13,706 bases of DNA from an uncultured Prevotellaceae bacterium (GTDB lineage Bacteria > Bacteroidota > Bacteroidia > Bacteroidales > Muribaculaceae). The notes beneath the pieces were generated by a model. That model ran no database searches, had not been told where the DNA came from, and saw nothing but the letters and a program-made list of their open reading frames with translations. The stretch spans positions 1 through 13,706 of the forward strand of contig CAMGFF010000026.1 of NCBI GenBank assembly GCA_946055125.1. The letters are read 5' to 3'. The position numbers were made by a program, and so were the translations under genes. Positions 5,270-13,300 of this stretch are shown one piece after another. Each line of letters opens with the position of its first letter. Within the stretch, counting starts at the first letter, position 1.

Positions 5270-6220
5270 ATGACTCTCATTAGGGATAAAAAGCAGTTTT
5301 TGACCCAGCTTAAAGATTACATAATGATTGTGGTGGGCCTGGCACTCTACGCTTTCGGCTTCACTGCATTCGTTCTGCCCGAGAAAGTGGTGAGTGGCGG
5401 ACTGGCGGGTTTGTCGTCGCTCATTTATTTCAAGTTTGGAATCCCGGTGGCAATCACCAACTACACCCTGAACGTGCTGCTTCTGCTCACTGCCTTTCGA
5501 GTGGTGGGGCGCACGTTTGTGATACGCACTGTGTTTGGCTTCACGGTGATAAGCATCTTCTTCGGAGTGATGCAACCACTGTTTCCGCACCCCTTTGTGA
5601 GCGGACAGCCATTCATGAACATTATTCTCGGCTCGATAATGTGTGGACTTGGCGTGGGACTTGCATTCATACACAATGGAAGCACGGGCGGCACCGACAT
5701 AGTGGCGGCGATGGTGTCGAAGCGCACGAATGTGACCATAGGGCGCATGATACTCTACACTGATGTGTTTATCATCTCGAGCAGCTACTTGCTCTTCCAC
5801 AGCATCGACAAGATAGTGTATGGCTTTGTGACTCTGCTCGTGGTGTCGTTTGTGTGCGACTATGTGATAAACACCAACCGCCAGGCTGTGCAGTTCACCA
5901 TAATATCGGAGAAATGGGAGGAGATAGCCAACAGCATCAACAATGAGGCACACCGAGGCTGCACTATGCTTCATGGCACGGGGTGGTATACCAAGCGCGA
6001 CGTGAAGATGCTCATTGTGATGTGCCGCAAGATTGAGTCGGTGACGATATTCCGCATCATCAAGTCGATCGACAAGAATGCCTTTGTGACGCAGGCCAAT
6101 GTGAATGGCGTGTATGGCGTGGGATTTGATGAGGTGAAGGTGAAGCTGCACTCCCACAAGCCGTCGCCGGCCGACGAGGGCAAAGCTCCCATTGTGATTG
6201 ACGAAGACAAACAGGCATAG
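5270..6220 (+). CDS. YitT family membrane protein (DUF161 plus DUF2179)
   Basis: This is an inner-membrane protein of 316 aa from ATG 5270. An in-frame GTG at 5228 would add 14 residues, but the ATG better fits the hydrophobic onset. Residues about 16-200 hold roughly five or six membrane segments, including GLALYAFGFTAFVLPEKVVSGG and the family hallmark GSTGGTDIVAA (137-147). Residues about 205-292 form a cytosolic DUF2179 domain with RGCTMLHGTGWY and NGVYGVGFDEVK. The transport substrate of YitT proteins is not established. The stop is 13 bp before the ZnuA-like lipoprotein start, so the two are almost certainly co-transcribed. That makes a metal-related role worth considering, but the evidence is only positional. 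Confidence 0.92.
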   Translation: MTLIRDKKQFLTQLKDYIMIVVGLALYAFGFTAFVLPEKVVSGGLAGLSSLIYFKFGIPVAITNYTLNVLLLLTAFRVVGRTFVIRTVFGFTVISIFFGVMQPLFPHPFVSGQPFMNIILGSIMCGLGVGLAFIHNGSTGGTDIVAAMVSKRTNVTIGRMILYTDVFIISSSYLLFHSIDKIVYGFVTLLVVSFVCDYVINTNRQAVQFTIISEKWEEIANSINNEAHRGCTMLHGTGWYTKRDVKMLIVMCRKIESVTIFRIIKSIDKNAFVTQANVNGVYGVGFDEVKVKLHSHKPSPADEGKAPIVIDEDKQA

Positions 6221-6233
6221 AAACAAGAAAAAT

Positions 6234-7082
6234 ATGAAGATAAGACTGATACTCGCCACGCTCATAGTGGCGGTGATGACATCGTGCGGCGGCCGCAGCA
6301 GCGGCGAGCGCATAATAGCTGTGAGCATACAGCCGCAGCGCTATCTGCTCGAGCAGCTTGCCGGAGACCACTTCAAGGTGGTGTGCCTGCTGGCGCAGGG
6401 CAGCAACCCCGAGAGCTATGAGCCGAGCATGAAGCACCTTATGAACCTGGAGAAGAGCGAGGCCTACTTCTGCATAGGCAACATAGGCTTTGAGCTGGCA
6501 ATTGTGGAAAAAGCCAAGGAGGAGAATCCCGGGCTGAGGATATTCGACAACTCCAAGGACGTGCCGCTGATTCATGGCGGACACGACTGCACCGAGCACG
6601 GCCACTCACACGAGGTGGACCCACACATATGGACCTCGGTGCGCAATGCCCACGTGATTGCCAAGAATATGCACGATGCGCTTGTGGAACTCGACCCCGG
6701 CCATGCCGCCGACTACGACCGCAACCTTGCCAAGCTCGGCGAGCGTCTTGCGCAGCTCGATGCCGAACTGGCGTCGCGGCTCGACACGGTGAGCGTGCGC
6801 AGCTTCCTGGTGTGGCATCCATCGCTCAGCTATTTTGCCCGCGACTATGGTCTGCACCAGATAAGCATTGAATACAACGGCAAGGAGGCTCCGGTGTCTC
6901 ACCTCAAGGAGGAAATTGATGAGGCACGCGCGAGCGGGGCAAGGGTGTTCTTCTACCAGAAGGAATTCGACACACGCCAGATAACCACTATCAACGAGCA
7001 GATTGGCGCCCGCATGGTCACCATCAATCCCATGAACTATGAGTGGGAGGAGGAGATGCGCAACATCGCGAATGCTTTGTGA
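6234..7082 (+). CDS. znuA: Zinc ABC transporter substrate-binding lipoprotein, ZnuA-like
   Basis: This is a periplasmic metal-binding protein of the cluster A-I family, 282 aa from ATG 6234. The signal peptide ends in lipobox MTSC (Cys18), so it is membrane-anchored. The first lobe has SIQPQRYLLEQLAG and GSNPESYEPSM (56-66). A His-rich loop follows (HGGHDCTEHGHSHEVDPHIW, 114-133), typical of zinc-specific members, with ligand His131 in DPHIW. The second lobe has WHPSLSYFARDYGL (His195) and the FFYQKEFD strand (239-246). The position where ZnuA proteins usually have the first ligand histidine (PHxYEP) reads NPESYEP, so Glu60 replaces it. The gene sits 13 bp after the YitT gene and 141 bp before a ZnuC-like ATPase gene. 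That gap contains heptamer repeats. Zinc is the likely metal; manganese is less likely given the His-rich loop. Confidence 0.88.
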   Translation: MKIRLILATLIVAVMTSCGGRSSGERIIAVSIQPQRYLLEQLAGDHFKVVCLLAQGSNPESYEPSMKHLMNLEKSEAYFCIGNIGFELAIVEKAKEENPGLRIFDNSKDVPLIHGGHDCTEHGHSHEVDPHIWTSVRNAHVIAKNMHDALVELDPGHAADYDRNLAKLGERLAQLDAELASRLDTVSVRSFLVWHPSLSYFARDYGLHQISIEYNGKEAPVSHLKEEIDEARASGARVFFYQKEFDTRQITTINEQIGARMVTINPMNYEWEEEMRNIANAL

Positions 7083-7105
7083 GGGGGTATTAAAGAGGTA
7101 ATTAA

Positions 7106-7165
7106 AGGTAAGAGGTAAGAGGTATGGGGTGAGAGGTAATTAGGGGGAATTGGGTGAGAGGTGTC
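7106..7165 (+). repeat. Heptamer repeat array (aggtaag type) between znuA and znuC
   Basis: The units are aggtaag (7106-7112), aggtaag, aggtatg, gggtgag and aggtaat (to 7140). After an 11-nt break come gggtgag (7152-7158) and aggtgtc. A further aggtaat lies just upstream, out of phase, at 7096-7102. The array lies in the 141-bp gap between two genes that look like parts of one transporter. The same gap holds a GCCGGCCGGC palindrome (7185-7194) and an ATTAAT-AAGA-ATTAAT dyad (7205-7220) next to the downstream start. Confidence 0.65.
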
Positions 7166-7223
7166 TGGTTGGTGGCTTTAGCTTGCCGGCCGGCTGCCGA
7201 TATGATTAATAAGAATTAATATT

Positions 7224-7922
7224 ATGCACTTGCCACAGAAGAAGATGATAGAATTGTGCGGCGTGGGCGTGGCCTACGACGACCGCGCCGTGCTCACCGG
7301 GGTGAATCTCACCGTGGATGAGGGCGATTTTGTGGCTGTCACCGGTCCGAATGGCGGAGGTAAGACCACGCTGCTCAAGGTGATACTGAGGCTCATAAAG
7401 CCCACTGCGGGCAGTGTGACGTTTCGCACACGAGGCTGTGAGGTGGAGAAGCTCAAGATTGGCTACTTGCCGCAGAAGAACGTGATTGACAGCCGCTTCC
7501 CAATCACTGTGGAGGATGTGGTGCTCAGTGGCTTGCTTGGCGACCGCAGCCTTATGAGCCGCTTCACTGCCGATGATGTGGCGCGTGCCGATGCCATGCT
7601 CAGGCTGGTGGGAATGGCCGAGCGGCGGCGTAGCCCCATTGGCGCACTGTCGGGCGGGCAGCTGCAGCGCACCCTGCTGGGGAGGGCTCTAATTGCCAGC
7701 CCCGAGGTGCTGGTGCTCGATGAACCGCTGTCGTATATCGACAAGCGATTTGAGGCGCAGCTCTACGAAATCATTGCCGACTATGCGCGTCACACCACAA
7801 TTATCCTCGTGTCGCACGAAATGACCACAATCTCGCAGATGGCCAATAGGCACATAATCGTGGATAAAACCCTGCACGATTGCAAGGCCGCGCACCACTA
7901 TGTGCGCTCGGAGTGTGAATAA
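7224..7922 (+). CDS. znuC: Metal ABC transporter ATP-binding protein, ZnuC-like
   Basis: This is a cytosolic ATPase subunit of 232 aa. All motifs are present: Walker A GPNGGGKT (41-48), Q-loop YLPQKNVID (Gln84), signature LSGGQLQR (142-149), Walker B VLVLDEP (162-168) with a D-loop reading LSYID, and the switch histidine His198 in VSHEM. YLPQ followed by RFPITVEDVVLSGL is characteristic of ATPases from zinc/manganese systems (ZnuC, MntB type). ATG 7224 is used; an internal ATG at 7245 would remove seven residues before the first beta strand. The ZnuA-like gene precedes it. The third subunit, a multi-spanning ABC permease, is not downstream: the next gene, 114 bp away, is a Fur-family regulator with its own promoter. 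The permease must be elsewhere, or the complex is unusual. Confidence 0.9.
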   Translation: MHLPQKKMIELCGVGVAYDDRAVLTGVNLTVDEGDFVAVTGPNGGGKTTLLKVILRLIKPTAGSVTFRTRGCEVEKLKIGYLPQKNVIDSRFPITVEDVVLSGLLGDRSLMSRFTADDVARADAMLRLVGMAERRRSPIGALSGGQLQRTLLGRALIASPEVLVLDEPLSYIDKRFEAQLYEIIADYARHTTIILVSHEMTTISQMANRHIIVDKTLHDCKAAHHYVRSECE

Positions 7923-7976
7923 CACTTAATCGCGTGCGTAAGACTACTAAAAAACGCTAAATGCGAATAATGCTAC

Positions 7977-8007
7977 TTTGAGGGTTAAAGGAAAATTATT
8001 AATTTTG
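7977..8007 (+). promoter_or_regulatory. Bacteroidota-type promoter for the PerR-like gene
   Basis: TTTG (7977-7980) and TAATTTTG (8000-8007) are separated by 19 bp, an exact fit to the Bacteroidetes promoter pattern. Transcription should start near 8012-8015, inside the candidate operator, leaving a leader of only about 25 nt before GTG 8037. Confidence 0.65.
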
Positions 8008-8023
8008 TAATGATAACAAATTT
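8001..8023. promoter_or_regulatory. Candidate PerR/Fur-family operator over the promoter
   Basis: The core TTTGTAATGATAACAAA (8004-8020) is an 8-1-8 inverted repeat with one mismatched pair. Extended to 8001-8023, 9 of 11 pairs match around G8012. The 1-base centre and TAAT.AT.A arms resemble boxes of Fur-superfamily repressors (PerR TTATAATNATTATAA; Bacillus Zur TCGTAATNATTACGA). It overlaps the -7 box and the expected start point, where a bound repressor would block transcription of its own gene. Confidence 0.5.
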
Positions 8024-8036
8024 GTAAAATTAGAAA

Positions 8037-8471
8037 GTGGAAGAACCGACAATCGACATAGCATTACACCTGAAGAGTCATGGCATACGCCCCTCGATGC
8101 AGCGTATGGCCATAATGGAGTATCTACTACGCCACACCACACACCCCACGGTGGATGTGATTTATGGCGATCTCCTGCCCAAGATGCCCACATTGTCGCG
8201 CACCACAATCTACAACACACTGGAGCTGTTTCGCGAGAAGGGCGCCATTCGCGTGCTCAACATCGATAACAAGACGGCGCACTATGATGGCGACATCACC
8301 GGCCATGCCCACTTCATGTGCCGCCGGTGTGGCAGGATATATGATGTGAGGGTTCCGCGCGAGATTTTTGCGCAGCTCAACCGCATGCCGGCCGACCATC
8401 TGGTGGAGCAGACCGAGGTGAACTACAGCGGCGTGTGCACTGAGTGCCTTGGCCCCAACGTGGTGAGATAA
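8037..8471 (+). CDS. perR: Fur-superfamily peroxide-responsive regulator, PerR-like
   Basis: This is a metal-dependent repressor of 144 aa. The N-terminal winged helix (about 10-80) includes RPSMQRMAIMEYL and the recognition region TLSRTTIYNTLELF. Structural zinc cysteines are Cys95/Cys98 and Cys134/Cys137. Lined up on these cysteines against Bacillus PerR from memory, the regulatory site residues are all present, each shifted by one: His36 (for His37), Asp84 (Asp85), His90 (His91), His92 (His93) and Asp103 (Asp104). Asp at the last position, rather than the Glu common in Fur and Zur, is the usual mark of peroxide sensing, where iron-catalysed oxidation of the histidines releases DNA. The start is GTG: in-frame TAG lies two codons upstream and the first internal ATG would cut into the DNA-binding domain. 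It has its own promoter and overlapping operator. A rubrerythrin gene follows 72 bp later. A zinc regulator (Zur) is the main alternative, given the znu genes upstream. Confidence 0.8.
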   Translation: MEEPTIDIALHLKSHGIRPSMQRMAIMEYLLRHTTHPTVDVIYGDLLPKMPTLSRTTIYNTLELFREKGAIRVLNIDNKTAHYDGDITGHAHFMCRRCGRIYDVRVPREIFAQLNRMPADHLVEQTEVNYSGVCTECLGPNVVR

Positions 8472-8543
8472 AATGACGAAGAAAACACAAGAATAACAAT
8501 TATTATTGACAATCAATTAATCAACAAAAAAATTATTACTACT

Positions 8544-9095
8544 ATGGCAAAGAAGTTTATTTGTACAGTATGTGGTTACGTTTACGAAGGTGATGCAGCT
8601 CCCGAAAGATGCCCCCAGTGCAATGTTCCTGCAAGCAAGTTTAAGGAAGTTGTCGAAGATGGCAGCATCGAGTTTGCATGCGAGCATGAGATAGGCGTTG
8701 CAAAGGGCTGCGACGAGGAGATGATAACCGACCTCAACGCACACTTCACCGGTGAGTGCACCGAGGTGGGAATGTATCTTGCAATGTCGCGTCAGGCCGA
8801 CCGCGAGGGCTATCCCGAGGTAGCTGAGGCATTCAAGCGCTACGCTTGGGAAGAGGCCGAGCACGCAGCAAAGTTTGCCGAGCTTCTTGGCGACGTGGTA
8901 TGGGACACCAAGACCAACCTTGAGAAGCGCATGATGGCAGAGTCGGGCGCATGTGCCGACAAGTTCCGCATCGCAAAGCGTGCAAAGCAGCTTAACCTCG
9001 ACGCTATCCACGACACCGTTCATGAGATGGCTAAGGATGAGGCTCGCCACGGCAAGGGCTTTGAGGGACTCTTCAACCGCTACTTCAAGAAATAA
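8544..9095 (+). CDS. rbr: Reverse rubrerythrin (rubredoxin domain first)
   Basis: This is a cytosolic non-haem iron peroxidase of 183 aa, which in anaerobes reduces H2O2 to water with electrons from NAD(P)H through redox partners. Residues 1-45 are a rubredoxin-like centre with Cys7-x2-Cys10 (CTVCGYVYEG) and Cys23-x2-Cys26 (CPQC). Residues about 58-183 are the ferritin-like di-iron domain, with Glu71 (FTGECTEVGMYL), Glu104-x2-His107 (EEAEH), Glu133 (MMAESGA) and Glu166-x2-His169 (DEARH). In classic rubrerythrin the rubredoxin domain is C-terminal. The N-terminal order here is the 'reverse' type known from Clostridium, where PerR represses it. Codons near the start are richer in A/T third bases (GGT, GCA, GAA, GTT) than in the neighbouring genes, suggesting high expression. 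No TAnnTTTG box lies in the 72-bp gap, so it may be read with the PerR-like gene or from an unrecognised promoter. Confidence 0.93.
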   Translation: MAKKFICTVCGYVYEGDAAPERCPQCNVPASKFKEVVEDGSIEFACEHEIGVAKGCDEEMITDLNAHFTGECTEVGMYLAMSRQADREGYPEVAEAFKRYAWEEAEHAAKFAELLGDVVWDTKTNLEKRMMAESGACADKFRIAKRAKQLNLDAIHDTVHEMAKDEARHGKGFEGLFNRYFKK

Positions 9096-9114
9096 TATCC
9101 TCACCGCGAGGATT

Positions 9115-9159
9115 AAAAAAGCTACAGAGGCTGTGCCACGATTGTGGCGCAGCCTCTGT
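9115..9159 (-). terminator. Intrinsic terminator of the efflux operon, convergent with rbr
   Basis: A 16-bp stem, ACAGAGGCTGTGCCAC (9124-9139) with GTGGCGCAGCCTCTGT (9144-9159), contains one G.U-type pair and a 4-nt loop. On the minus strand it is followed by AGC and six T (9120-9115), a strong terminator 25 bp past the stop of the outer-membrane gene at 9184. On the plus strand only a weak T-run (tttgcgttt) follows, so it may also end rbr transcription, but less efficiently. Confidence 0.85.
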
Positions 9160-9183
9160 TTGCGTTTGGAGGGAATAACGTCA

Positions 9184-10365
9184 TCACTTGTATCGTGAGA
9201 GGGAGGCGACTGTGGCGTGGTAGGAGTGCTCCAGGTCGAGATATTTCTGCTTCGCGTCGAGGAAGTAGCGCAGCTCGAGGAGATAGTTGAGCAGCGTGAT
9301 TTGTCCGCCATCGAGGGCTTTGCGAAGCACGGTGAAATTGGCGTCGTCGGCAATCACTTCGCCATATTGGGTGAGCTGAGACTTGAGCGCCACAGCCCGG
9401 GCAAATTCGGCCTTGATGCGGGCCTCGTTCTCATCGTCGACGGAGGCGCGGTTTAGTTCCACAGTGAGAGCTTCGGCACGCGCGGCAGCCACCTTACGCT
9501 TATTTGAGAAAAGAGGAATCGACACGCCGGCGGTCACGCCATTGAAGCCCTCGCCAAGCTCATTGGTGTATTGGTAGCCGAGCTCAAACTTAGGCAGCCA
9601 GCCCATCCGTGCGGCTTTCACGCTGCTCTTGGCCGAGTTGCCAAGGTGGGCGAAATACTCAGCCTGAGGGTTGGCGGTGGCGTAGAGGTTGCGGTAGGTG
9701 TCGATGGCAAGCAGCTCATCGGCGGGGTAGGAGTTGAGAGCGTCGAGAGCTATGCCATCAAATGGTCGGTTGCCATTCATTGCGGCAAGTTGCTCCATGA
9801 GGGAGTTGCGGTCAGACGTTAGTGCATCGAGAGCCTGCCGGGCGGCTATGCGCTCAATCTTGATTTTGTTGAGGTCGATAATCGACGACTCGCCCAGCTC
9901 GAAAGCCTTGGAGTAGAGGGCGAAGAGCTCATTCACATTGTCGAGAATGAGCTGCTGCGCCTCAATCAGGCGGTTGGTGTGCACGATGTCGAGGCACAGG
10001 AGGCGTGCGGCGAGGCCCGTTTCCACCGCCTCGGCGCGAGCGGCAGCCGAGAGAGCATCGGTGCGGTGGCGAGTGGCGGTGGCACGCTCGCCATAGAGTC
10101 CGGGCCAGTCGAAGCCCTGGGAGATGCCAATGCCCCACTTGTCGCCCTCGCGGGAGCCGAAGTTGTACTCAAAAGCCACGCGCGGGTCTTCGAGGTTGTT
10201 GGCGGTGCGCATGTTTAGGCTGTCGGCCGACACCTGTGCGCGAGAGGCCTTTAGCCGGGCATTGTTTTGCTGCACGGTGGCAACGATTAGGTCGATTGAG
10301 CTCTGTGCCGCCGCAGTGAGTGAGGCGGCACAGGCTATAATTGAAAAAAGCAATAACTTTTTCAT
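9184..10365 (-). CDS. TolC-family outer-membrane efflux channel of a heavy-metal RND system
   Basis: This is the outer-membrane factor of the tripartite pump, 393 aa. A Sec signal peptide ends at about residue 20 (AAAQ). The rest is mostly long amphipathic helices with two repeats typical of the OEP fold. The first half has NLEDPRVAFEYNFGSREGD, a strand followed by WGIGISQGFDWPGLYGER. The second half has LPKFELGYQYTNELGEG and GVTAGVSIPLFSNKRKVAAARAEAL, the usual 'G.S.PLF....R' signature. It is a little shorter than most CusC/CzcC proteins (420-460 aa) and has no lipobox cysteine. It begins 14 bp after the RND pump stop and ends 25 bp before a strong terminator, so it is the last gene of the operon. 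Confidence 0.9.
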   Translation of the reverse strand: MKKLLLFSIIACAASLTAAAQSSIDLIVATVQQNNARLKASRAQVSADSLNMRTANNLEDPRVAFEYNFGSREGDKWGIGISQGFDWPGLYGERATATRHRTDALSAAARAEAVETGLAARLLCLDIVHTNRLIEAQQLILDNVNELFALYSKAFELGESSIIDLNKIKIERIAARQALDALTSDRNSLMEQLAAMNGNRPFDGIALDALNSYPADELLAIDTYRNLYATANPQAEYFAHLGNSAKSSVKAARMGWLPKFELGYQYTNELGEGFNGVTAGVSIPLFSNKRKVAAARAEALTVELNRASVDDENEARIKAEFARAVALKSQLTQYGEVIADDANFTVLRKALDGGQITLLNYLLELRYFLDAKQKYLDLEHSYHATVASLSRYK

Positions 10366-10379
10366 AATAACGTAGATTT

Positions 10380-13300
10380 TTATTCAGCAATAATTTTCTT
10401 AGCCTTACGCATTTCGGCAAGATAATAGAAAATTGGAACTACAAACACATTGAGAGTAGTAGAGGTGAACAATCCGCCGAGAATCACGATGGCCATGGGG
10501 CTCTGAATCTCGTTGCCCGGCTTGGAGCCGCTCAGCGCGAGCGGAATGAGAGCGAGGGCAGAGGTGAGAGCCGTCATTATAATAGGGCTGAGGCGGTCGG
10601 CCGAGCCAATGCGAATGCGCTCCATGAGGCTCTTTCCCTCGTCGCGCAGGGCATTGTAGTGCGACATGAGGAGCATGCCGTTGCGGGTGCTCACGCCGAG
10701 GAGCGAGATGAAGCCTATGATAGCCGGGATATTAAGCTCACCCGAAGTGAAGAAGAGAATCATCACGCCGCCAATCATAGCCAGAGGCAGATTGATGAGA
10801 ATGATGAGCGACTGGGTGGAGTTCTTGAACTCATTGTAGAGGAGCAGAAACACGATGATTAGCGCCACCAGCGAGGCAATGGCGAGAGTGCGGGTGGCCT
10901 TCTCCTCGCTCTCAAACTGGCCTCCATATTCCACATAGTAGCCCTCGGGCATTGTCACATTGGCGTTGATGGCCTCCTGAATGTCGGTCACGGCGCCACG
11001 CAGGTCGCGCTCGGCCACATTGGCCGAGACGATGATTCGGCGGCTCACGTTCTCGCGGTTGATTGTGTTGGGGCCGTCGGCCGAGCGAATGTCGGCCACC
11101 TGCGAGAGGGGGATTTTTCCCACGTTGCTGTCGATCATTAGGTTGCGAATTTTCTCCATGGAGTTTCGGTCGGCATCGGCGAGACGCAGAGTGAGGTCGT
11201 AGGGAAGTCCGTTCTCATATACTTGCGACACCACGTTGCCCGATAGCGTAACCTCCACAAAGCGGGCAAACTGCTCCATGGTGATGCCGAAGCGGGCGAG
11301 TAGGTCGCGGCGCGGAGTGATGTGGAGCTGCGGACGGGTCACCTGCTGTTCCACATTCACATCGACCACGCCCGGAATGCTTTGGATATTAGCCTTCACG
11401 CTGTTGCCGAGGCGGTAGAGGGTGGTGAGGTCGTCACCGAAAATCTTAATGGCAATCTGGGCCTTTGCGCCCGAAATCATGGCGTCGATGCGGTGTGAGA
11501 TAGGCTGGCCAATCTCAATGTTGGCTCCGGGGATAAGGGCGAGTTTCTCGCGCAGCTCCTGCACCACCTCGGCCTTTGAGCGGTCGGTGAGCACATAGGG
11601 CGCCTCAATCTCCGAGGCATTCACGCCCAGGGCGTGCTCGGCGAGTTCGGCACGGCCGGTCTTTCGCGAGAGGCACTTAATCTCGGGGATAGTCATGATG
11701 AGCTTCTCGGCCTCGGTGGCTATGCGGTCCGACTCGTCGAGCGACACGCCCGGCATGAGGCTCACATTGATGGTGAACGAGCCCTCATTGAAGGGAGGCA
11801 GGAAGCTGCGGCCCAGCGTGCACAGCAGCACGAGAGCCACCACGAGCAGCGTGCCGGTGGAGGAGAGAATGGCCTTCTTGTGGGCAAATGCGAGGTCGAG
11901 GAGGCGCTGGTAGCCGGCCTTCATCTTTTGTATGAGCTTCGACTCCTTGTCGCTCTCCTTTGGGTTGCCGAGCAAGATGCTGCACAGCACCGGGGTGACG
12001 GTGAGCGCCACGAAAGTGGAGGCCATTAGGGCCACGATGAATGCGATGCCGAGCGGAATGAGCAGCCTGCCCTCCATGCCGCTGAGGAAGAAGAGCGGAG
12101 TGAAGCTTGCTATGATGATGAGCGAAGAATTGAAGATAGGCATTCGCACCTCCTTTGAGGCCTCATAGACCACGTGGAGCACCGTCTTCCGCTTATCGGG
12201 AGGCAGCTGCTTGTTCTCGAGCAGCCGCTTGTGCACATTCTCCACGTCGACAATGGCATCGTCGACGAGCGAGCCAATGGCGATGGCGATGCCGCCGAGA
12301 ATCATGGTGTTGATGGTGTAGTCGAAGAGGTGGAGGATAATGATAGCCACAATCACCGATAGGGGCAGGGCCATGAGCGAGATGAAAGTGGTGCGCACAT
12401 TCATTAGGAAGATGAATAGCACGATAGCCACGCAAATTCCGCCCTCGATAAGCGACTGGCGGATGTTGCCAATAGAGCTGTTGATGAAGTCGGCCTGGCG
12501 GAAAGTGTCGGTTGAGATGTGCAGGTCGGAGGGGAGGTTTGACTTCATTCCATTGAGGGCGGCCACCACATTGTCGGTGATGGAGTTGGTGTCGGCATTG
12601 GGCTGCTTTGTGATTGTGAGCAGCACGGCAGGCTTGGCATTCTCCGAAGCCAGTCCCAGCTTGGGCGACTTGGAGCCGAGCTGCACGGAGGCCACGTCGG
12701 AGAGCAGCACGGTGCCGCGGTCATCGCTTCGCACCACGGCGTTGGCAAGGTCGGCAAGGCTGGTGGTGTTGATGTTGCCTTTGATGATGTATTCGTTGCC
12801 ATACTCATAGAGTATGCCACCGCCCACGTTGTTGTTCACGTTGCTTGCTGCGGCCTGCACCTCATCGATAGTCACATCGAAGTGCTTCATGCGGTTGAGG
12901 TCGAGCAGAATCTGGTATTCCTTAATTCCGCCGCCAATCACCTGTACCTCGGCAATGCCGCCAAGGGAGAGCAGTCGGGGGCGCAGCGAGCGGTCGGCAA
13001 TGGTGCGCAGGTTGTCGAGCGAAGTGGAGTCGGCGGTCAGTCCCACGATGAGCATTTCGCCCAGGATAGATGATTGCGGGCCAAGCACCGGCTCCTTCAC
13101 CCCATTGGGGAACTGGCTGGCGACAGAGAGGAGTTTCTCCGACACGATTTGACGGTCGCGGTAGATTTCGGTGCCCCAGTCGAATTCCACCCACACCACC
13201 GAGAATCCGGTGGAGGAAGACGAGCGCACGCGGCGCACACCGGTGGCGCCGTTCATGACGGTTTCAATAGGGAAAGTAACGGTGCGCTCCACCTCCTCGG

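Noticed and set aside
6198..6233. Upstream start at 6198 for the ZnuA-like protein
   Set aside because: It would overlap the YitT gene and place a charged stretch before the lipoprotein signal. ATG 6234 gives a standard lipobox spacing.
5240..6328. Long minus-strand open frame (362 aa) opposite the YitT gene
   Set aside because: The translation is rich in His, Arg and Ala with no domain logic, and it mirrors a clear membrane protein on the plus strand. It is a shadow frame of a GC-biased gene.
8506..8511. TTGACA before rbr as an E. coli type -35 box
   Set aside because: Bacteroidota housekeeping sigma factors do not use this motif, and no suitable -10 partner is seen at the right distance.
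9097..9113. Small hairpin ATCCTC/GAGGAT right after the rbr stop as its terminator
   Set aside because: The 6-bp stem is followed by an A-run, not a T-run, on the plus strand.
8517..9353. Minus-strand open frame (278 aa) spanning rbr and the terminator
   Set aside because: It overlaps a complete rubrerythrin and crosses the strong hairpin and part of the TolC-like gene. Its N-terminal part is low-complexity Ser/Thr/Pro.
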